A stretch of 64,000 nucleotides of DNA from Psychrobacter cibarius (lineage in GTDB: Bacteria; Pseudomonadota; Gammaproteobacteria; Pseudomonadales; Moraxellaceae): assembly GCF_016107535.1 (NCBI RefSeq), contig NZ_JABASQ010000016.1, forward strand, positions 1 through 64,000, written 5' to 3'. Position 1 is the stretch's first letter; each line of letters starts with the position of its first letter. The notes beneath the pieces were generated by a model, which worked only from the letters and a program-made list of their open reading frames with translations, did not search any database and was not told the origin of the DNA. The position numbers were made by a program, and so were the translations under genes. Positions 59,555 to 64,000 of the stretch are shown in pieces.

Positions 59555-61021
59555 ATGACGTATTTAGCGCCGCGGCAAGGGTTGTTTGCCATTATTCTTC
59601 TGGTTAGTTTTTGTTTGCAGACGTTGTTATTGGTCATCAGTACCGATCAACAGCTGAGCAAAAGTCGTGCGTTAAAAGGCGAGCAGATGGTCGCCCAGCT
59701 GATTGATGAAGCAAGGTTGTCTTTAGAAAATAAAGACCGTGTCAGCTTAAGTGTCATTGCCAATCGCTATACCAGCGAGCAAGACGTGACGCGCATATTG
59801 ATTAAAGACAATAACGACGACATCTTGGTGCCTGTTGGCAATGCGCCCATGCAGCAAGGTGATACCATTCGTCAGATTGCCACCAATGGTGATTCGGTGA
59901 TTGGCAGTGTGTCGTTGACGTTAAAAGATATTAGCAAAGGCGAGATTATCGCTATGCAATGGCCGTTCGTCATCGGTACGATGCTGCTGCATTTGTTGCT
60001 TTGGCTGGTTTATGGTTACCTTGCCCGTCCAACCAAAGAGCAAATTAACGCGCTTAGCCGCGATATTCAAGATTTGCATCGTGAGCAGTATATGCAAATC
60101 GATCAGCGCAGTTATGATCGGGAGTTTGAACGCCGTACCACGGATGCGGATAGAGAAACATCGGAGCATTCTGTAGAGAGTGCAACGGACAGTCAGCCAA
60201 CCAATGCACACAAATTCGATGTACATAGTGAAGTAAACCAGTATTTAAGAACGCAACAGAATCAAGCGGCGACTGATACCACTGGCTCTGATAGTCAGCC
60301 TATCGATAGTACGACTGAAGAGCGAGCGGAGCATGATGCAGCAAATGGTGCTGCCCAAGATGAGATAAGCCGCGCTCCTAAATCTGGTAGCGCCTCTCGG
60401 TTGTCTGCCACCCGCTCATTTGACAGTGTGAGAGTGCAGATTGTATTCCATGACGAGTTCAATATGCTTGAGCGTCTGGCACCGGCTCAGCGTTTACCTT
60501 ATTTGGCATTATGTACGCAGCTATTGAACCAAGCAGTGACCGAGTTACTCAAGCAGCCATTGTTGTTGGGTGTCAGCGAAATGAACGAGCCGCGTTTCGA
60601 TGACACGGGTGCTAGCGTGTTGTTAAAGGCGGACAATAGCCATGCCAAAGTGGCGTTAGCAGGTGTGATGCTTGGCAAGCTGTATCTGATGCTTAACAAA
60701 ATCATCCATGACAAGCACATTGAGCTGAGTCGCTTTGCACTACCTGCTAAAGCAGGGGTCAGCGATGATGCACAGGCGCAAGCAATGACGCAATTATTAC
60801 ACAGCGTCGGCAAAAAAGAGCAAATGCTGATTTTGTTACCTAATACAGGTCTCAAGCAAATCAGCCACCATGTACAGGTACAGAGTATCATGCGCCCAAC
60901 CACTGTTTATGAGCGTGAATGTGCGGTGTTCGATGGTGGTAATGATTCGATGATCCAACGCTTAGCGGATGTGCGCAATGCGGTATTGATGATTGAAAGC
61001 ACAGATGAGTCGGCTATTTAA
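59555..61021 (+). CDS. Smp/AhpA-like membrane protein with extra C-terminal domain
   Basis: The 488-residue product starts with a membrane helix (about 10-29), a periplasmic segment of about 100 residues (LSLENKDRVSLSVIANRYTSEQDVTRILIKDNNDDILVPVG), and a second helix (about 135-153). This arrangement, and its place next to serB, match E. coli Smp (YtjB, 214 residues). The remaining 330 residues are cytoplasmic: an acidic low-complexity linker (about 190-285), then a conserved-looking domain (SFDSVRVQIVFHDEFNMLERLAPAQRLPYLALCTQLLNQAV ...) that I do not recognise; it has the general rhythm of a nucleotide-cyclase-like fold but no catalytic motif. The function is unknown. No strong ribosome binding site precedes the ATG. 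Confidence 0.75.
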   Translation: MTYLAPRQGLFAIILLVSFCLQTLLLVISTDQQLSKSRALKGEQMVAQLIDEARLSLENKDRVSLSVIANRYTSEQDVTRILIKDNNDDILVPVGNAPMQQGDTIRQIATNGDSVIGSVSLTLKDISKGEIIAMQWPFVIGTMLLHLLLWLVYGYLARPTKEQINALSRDIQDLHREQYMQIDQRSYDREFERRTTDADRETSEHSVESATDSQPTNAHKFDVHSEVNQYLRTQQNQAATDTTGSDSQPIDSTTEERAEHDAANGAAQDEISRAPKSGSASRLSATRSFDSVRVQIVFHDEFNMLERLAPAQRLPYLALCTQLLNQAVTELLKQPLLLGVSEMNEPRFDDTGASVLLKADNSHAKVALAGVMLGKLYLMLNKIIHDKHIELSRFALPAKAGVSDDAQAQAMTQLLHSVGKKEQMLILLPNTGLKQISHHVQVQSIMRPTTVYERECAVFDGGNDSMIQRLADVRNAVLMIESTDESAI

Positions 61022-61205
61022 TGCTGCTTATATTCGCTTATTACTATACAATTGTCTGAGATATTGTCTCTGTCGTTATGTTTATATAGCCTAAAAATAG
61101 GGCAGTAATAATAAAAAGCATTGACAACGTGAAGTAGAGACTTTATAAGGCATATATATATTAATGTATTCTTAATACCCTTGCTAAAAATGATAGGAGT
61201 TTGTC

Positions 61206-61442
61206 ATGAGTGACGCTGATATTGACGACGATTTTGATGATGATTTTGTCGACGATGATGATGCAAAGATGGTGGAAGAGGCCGAGACGAGCGTGCGTAC
61301 GCGCTTAAGTAGTCTTGAGAAGCGTCGACTGATCGATAATCTGCTAGAAGAAAAGCGTTTGGCTAAAGAGCTAAAGGATGATCTAGACGATATAGACAAT
61401 TTCGATGAAGATGGCGATGATTGGGATGATGACGATCTTTAG
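61206..61442 (+). CDS. Very acidic small protein, PA3496-family type
   Basis: The 78-residue product is bounded by Asp-rich ends (MSDADIDDDFDDDFVDDDDAKM and FDEDGDDWDDDDL). The central basic helix ETSVRTRLSSLEKRRLIDNLLEEKRLAKELKDDLDD resembles the core of the PA3496-type putative envelope-integrity proteins, from memory. TAGGAG precedes the ATG. It has no membrane segment. Its net charge is extremely negative. It is a single gene between the Smp-like and UPF0149 genes. No function is proven. Confidence 0.8.
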   Translation: MSDADIDDDFDDDFVDDDDAKMVEEAETSVRTRLSSLEKRRLIDNLLEEKRLAKELKDDLDDIDNFDEDGDDWDDDDL

Positions 61443-61725
61443 TTTTCAAACTTAAGTCATAGCCTAATGTGAAAGTGCTCAGTCATTTAAGCCGACTAAA
61501 GCCTTTTAATAACGGTATATTAGCTGACAGTGTAATGCTAATGATATCGCAATCGTTACTTTTTGACGGTTGCTAGCCACCCGCTCTATGCAATGATTCT
61601 TATTTTATAAAGATGGTTTGGGTGCTTTACCGAAACCATTTTTACCTTCAAATTATCCACTATTCTGCACTTAACCGATCGTTTATGGCGACAGCCGCAC
61701 TCTATCTTTCAAGGACAATTACATC

Positions 61726-62283
61726 ATGAGTAATCAACTAAGCTTCGATGAATTATTAGACTATTTGGACAATCAAGAGAGCCCATTTGTGCTTGATAGT
61801 GTCGCCGCGCATGGTTTTTTGACAGCGACAGTTATTGGGCGTCCATTACCGAATTGGCTGGATGCACTGTTTGAAGGCCATGTTAGTGAAATCCCAGAAA
61901 ACGTCATCGACGGTATCCAGCGCTGGCGCGATTCTATTATCGCTGAGCTAAAAAACGAGACGCCTATTGAGCTACCGTTTGGTGAAGATGCGGGTGATGA
62001 AGAAGTGGCCGTTGATTTTTCAGATGAATCAGATATCGTTGCTTGGTCAATTGGCTTTGTCGATGCGATGTATGGCGATGAAGCCAGCGATTGGTTTGAA
62101 GATGAAGAGACGGCTGAAGATGTGGCTGTCTTGACCTTACCAATGATTTTGCTAAGCGGTATCGATGATGAAGATCCAGAGCTTGCAGAGATGCGTAAAG
62201 ATGAAGACAAGCTGGCACAAATGGCCAATAGCATCGAAGGCAATTTGACTGAGTTATTTTTATTGTTCCATACCAACGATTAG
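61726..62283 (+). CDS. UPF0149 (YgfB/YecA) family protein
   Basis: The 185-residue product is soluble, acidic and helical. It has the family features: an N-terminal LDSVAAHGFLTATVIGRPLPNWLDALFEG, a central VAWSIGFVDAMYGDEASDW, and a C-terminal ELFLLFHTND. The function of the family is mostly unknown; in Pseudomonas YgfB has been linked to control of wall recycling and beta-lactamase expression. AAGGAC precedes the ATG. It starts a run of small plus-strand genes with the two YbjQ-family genes. A long-loop hairpin (GACAGCGT with ACGCTGTC, 62303-62340) follows the stop codon. Confidence 0.88.
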   Translation: MSNQLSFDELLDYLDNQESPFVLDSVAAHGFLTATVIGRPLPNWLDALFEGHVSEIPENVIDGIQRWRDSIIAELKNETPIELPFGEDAGDEEVAVDFSDESDIVAWSIGFVDAMYGDEASDWFEDEETAEDVAVLTLPMILLSGIDDEDPELAEMRKDEDKLAQMANSIEGNLTELFLLFHTND

Positions 62284-62368
62284 CCTTTTTTATCAATATA
62301 GGGACAGCGTGGTTTGGTCTATATCCAAGTTGACGCTGTCTATATAACGTCACCGATAAGGTCGTATT

Positions 62369-62815
62369 ATGACTGTGCAACTCTCCAATCTTGAGCATTT
62401 GCCCAACTACCAAATCACCGAGCGTTTAGATGTGGTGTACGGCAGTACCGTACGCTCAAAACATGTCGGCAAAGACTTGTTTGCTGGACTTAAGAATATC
62501 GTTGGTGGTGAGTTAACGGCTTATACCGAGCTGTTAGAAGAGTCACGCCAAGAGGCGATCGATCGGATGATTGTCAAAGCAGAAGCTTTGGGTGCAGATG
62601 CGGTTGTGGGGTTGCGTTTTTCGACCTCTAGCATCGCGCAGGGAGCTTCTGAATTGTTTGTCTATGGCACCGCTGTCAAAGCAATACCGATGCCGCAGCA
62701 AGTCTATCAAACCCCACCAAGCGACTCTTATCATCAGTCTGGTCAACAGCCAAATCTACAAAATTCTGCACCGACAGCGACCGATGACTTGCCACGTTTC
62801 AACCCTTTTGGTTAG
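62369..62815 (+). CDS. YbjQ (UPF0145) family protein
   Basis: The 148-residue product has the YbjQ core: LPNYQITERLDVVYGSTVRSKHVGKDLFAGLKNIVGGELTAYTELLEESRQEAIDRMIVKAEALGADAVVGLRFSTSSIAQGASELFVYGTAVK (split around 10-107). YbjQ proteins form pentameric rings of unknown function. A Gln/Pro/Ser-rich tail of about 35 residues, ending DLPRFNPFG, extends beyond the usual 105-residue family length. No strong ribosome binding site is seen. It is followed after 60 bases by a second, more diverged YbjQ-type gene with a membrane anchor. Confidence 0.9.
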   Translation: MTVQLSNLEHLPNYQITERLDVVYGSTVRSKHVGKDLFAGLKNIVGGELTAYTELLEESRQEAIDRMIVKAEALGADAVVGLRFSTSSIAQGASELFVYGTAVKAIPMPQQVYQTPPSDSYHQSGQQPNLQNSAPTATDDLPRFNPFG

Positions 62816-62875
62816 CTAACCAAATCTTAAAGCATCGATGCTTTTTTCTGATAAGTTTATGACAAGAGACGTGCC

Positions 62876-63346
62876 ATGAATAACCCCCTTACCCAAATGC
62901 TTATCAATTACGCACCGTTTATTTTATTATTCGCTGCTGGTTGGTTCTTTGGGTCGCGTCATGAGCGCCAACATCTCGCGCAGTTAAGCATTGCAGAGCA
63001 AGAATTAAGCCATATTATGGTCTCAAGTGAGCGCTTTTATGTGCCGAAACTTGTTGCCACGACTGAGGGCGAGCTGGTACTTGGTAGCGTGGTTATTGCC
63101 CAAGATTATTTCAAAATGATTATCGCTCGGGTATTGAGCATTTTTGGCAAAAACTTGACCACTTACGAGACCTTACTCGACCGTGCCCGCCGCGAAGCTC
63201 TGGTACGTATGCGTACCGAAGCACAAGCCAAAGGCTATAACCATATCTACGGCTTACGTCTAGAAGTTAGCAATATCAATCAATTGGGCAGCATGGTCGA
63301 AGCTATTGCCTATGGTACGGCAGTTATCAGTACTGACCGTCACTAA
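62876..63346 (+). CDS. YbjQ-like protein with N-terminal membrane anchor
   Basis: The 156-residue product has a membrane helix (PFILLFAAGWFFGSRHERQH, about 13-30) and a YbjQ-type domain from about residue 45: VPKLVATTEGELVLGSVVIAQDYFKMIIARVLSIFGKNLTTYETLLDRARREALVRMRTEAQAKGYNHIYGLRLEVSNI (split), with the same GxVV...L..Y..LL..AR.EAL..M..EA...G pattern as the preceding gene. A 15-base palindromic AAAGCATCGATGCTT with a T run (62830-62847) separates the two genes and may attenuate transcription. The anchored and soluble YbjQ proteins may act together; this is inferred from adjacency. Confidence 0.82.
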   Translation: MNNPLTQMLINYAPFILLFAAGWFFGSRHERQHLAQLSIAEQELSHIMVSSERFYVPKLVATTEGELVLGSVVIAQDYFKMIIARVLSIFGKNLTTYETLLDRARREALVRMRTEAQAKGYNHIYGLRLEVSNINQLGSMVEAIAYGTAVISTDRH

Positions 63347-63473
63347 AGTCCTGCCAATTTAAGATATATTCTTAATCTTATGTTCTTTCTTATCCCCAAA
63401 ATAAGCACTTATCTTAGTTATCCTTGCGTTGCTATCAATGTCTAACAAGAAATTATAGAGAGTCGACTATATT

Positions 63474-63701
63474 ATGCTTGAACTTTTCTTCTGGGGCTTC
63501 CTGCTACTTTTACAGATTGTTTTTGGGCTACTGATGTTTTATGGTGTGTTTAAAGTGATGCTCTGGTCTAGTCGTACAAAGCTTTCAAAGCGTACTTCCA
63601 GCTCATCTTCTGGAGATGACATCAACAACAGTAATCATAGCGGATATAGCAGCAATGACTCTTGTGGTGACAGTGGTGGTGATGGTGGCGGGTGTGATTG
63701 A
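63474..63701 (+). CDS. Small membrane protein with Ser/Asn/Gly-rich tail
   Basis: The 75-residue product has one strong membrane helix (FFWGFLLLLQIVFGLLMFYGVFKVMLW, about 4-31), a basic juxtamembrane part (SSRTKLSKRTSSSSS), and a tail rich in Ser, Asn, Asp and Gly ending DSCGDSGGDGGGCD, with two Cys near the end. I recognise no named family; similar Gly-rich tails occur on small proteins next to TPM-domain and YbjQ genes. GAGAG precedes the ATG. It is the third gene of the YbjQ cluster, 127 bases after the second. Confidence 0.7.
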   Translation: MLELFFWGFLLLLQIVFGLLMFYGVFKVMLWSSRTKLSKRTSSSSSGDDINNSNHSGYSSNDSCGDSGGDGGGCD

Positions 63702-63929
63702 TTCCTTTCTTAGCGACAAATCTGCTCGTTCTCAGCCTAAAAATATAAATAACGGTATACCTTAAAGTTTTTCTATACTTTTATATGGCGGATATCCTAC
63801 GTTTGGATACTGACTGGTGAGTAGTTGAATAAAATAGATAAGGTAGACTTTACCCCTATATACTTGCTTTTACCATGTCTTATCTTTTGCTGTTTTTTAA
63901 TTGATTATCGGTGTTTAACGGCTATTGAT

Positions 63930-63969
63930 TATGAGGACACGCCTCAGCAAGGATTGCTAATCAGGCGTC
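63930..63969. repeat. Partial copy of the dispersed GGACACGCC element
   Basis: ATGAGGACACGCCT faces AGGCGTC at 63963-63969 across about 19 bases. It resembles one arm of the hairpin elements at 23487 and 37754. Apart from this, 63702-64000 contains no feature that I can support. Confidence 0.4.
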
Positions 63970-64000
63970 ATTTAATCAGCATAATCGGTCTAAAAATTCA

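Overview
The window reads as a chromosomal segment of a gammaproteobacterium of the Moraxellaceae, most probably Psychrobacter. This is inferred from gene order, protein style, moderate AT-richness, many small accessory envelope genes and the repeat content; no database search was possible. There is no prophage, plasmid backbone, CRISPR array or intact insertion sequence. Most of the segment is core genome.

Region 1 (1-13.7 kb) is the classical translation/transcription block: the tail of tuf, tRNA-Trp, secE, nusG, rplK, rplA, an L10-type autoregulatory leader, rplJ, rplL, rpoB and rpoC. The 790-base rplL-rpoB spacer is unusually rich. It holds a terminator, a consensus-like promoter embedded in that terminator, a structured stretch with its own U-tract hairpin (a candidate small RNA), and a further terminator-like hairpin before rpoB.

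Region 2 (13.8-32.9 kb) repeats the gene order known from Pseudomonas: mrcA (PBP1A) divergent from pilMNOPQ, then aroK, aroB, a damX-like gene, gltB and gltD. The standout is pilO, which is broken by an exact 7-bp tandem duplication. The type IV pilus alignment complex may therefore be non-functional or switchable.

Region 3 (33-41.3 kb) is accessory. It has a tandem pair of FUSC-family membrane proteins that were duplicated together with their upstream terminator, an orphan polyamine-type binding lipoprotein, a Cof-type HAD phosphatase, a PEBP-like exported protein, a degenerate BLUF-domain protein between two near-identical terminators, a small unknown protein and a 174-bp MITE with perfect terminal inverted repeats.

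Region 4 (41.3-49.8 kb) carries parC, two tandem long-chain acyl-CoA ligase genes (fadD paralogues), rph and a small membrane protein.

Region 5 (49.9-64 kb) carries a secreted protein built of about 18 WG repeats, a secreted cysteine-peptidase-like protein, hemJ, bioB, an SCP2-domain protein, a DUF368 (undecaprenyl-phosphate translocase family) gene preceded by six 8-bp tandem repeats, serB divergent from an Smp-like membrane protein, an acidic PA3496-type protein, a UPF0149 protein, two YbjQ-family proteins and a small Ser/Gly-rich protein. A hairpin or half-hairpin with a GGACACGYCC core recurs at several intergenic sites and looks like a dispersed repeat family related to the MITE.
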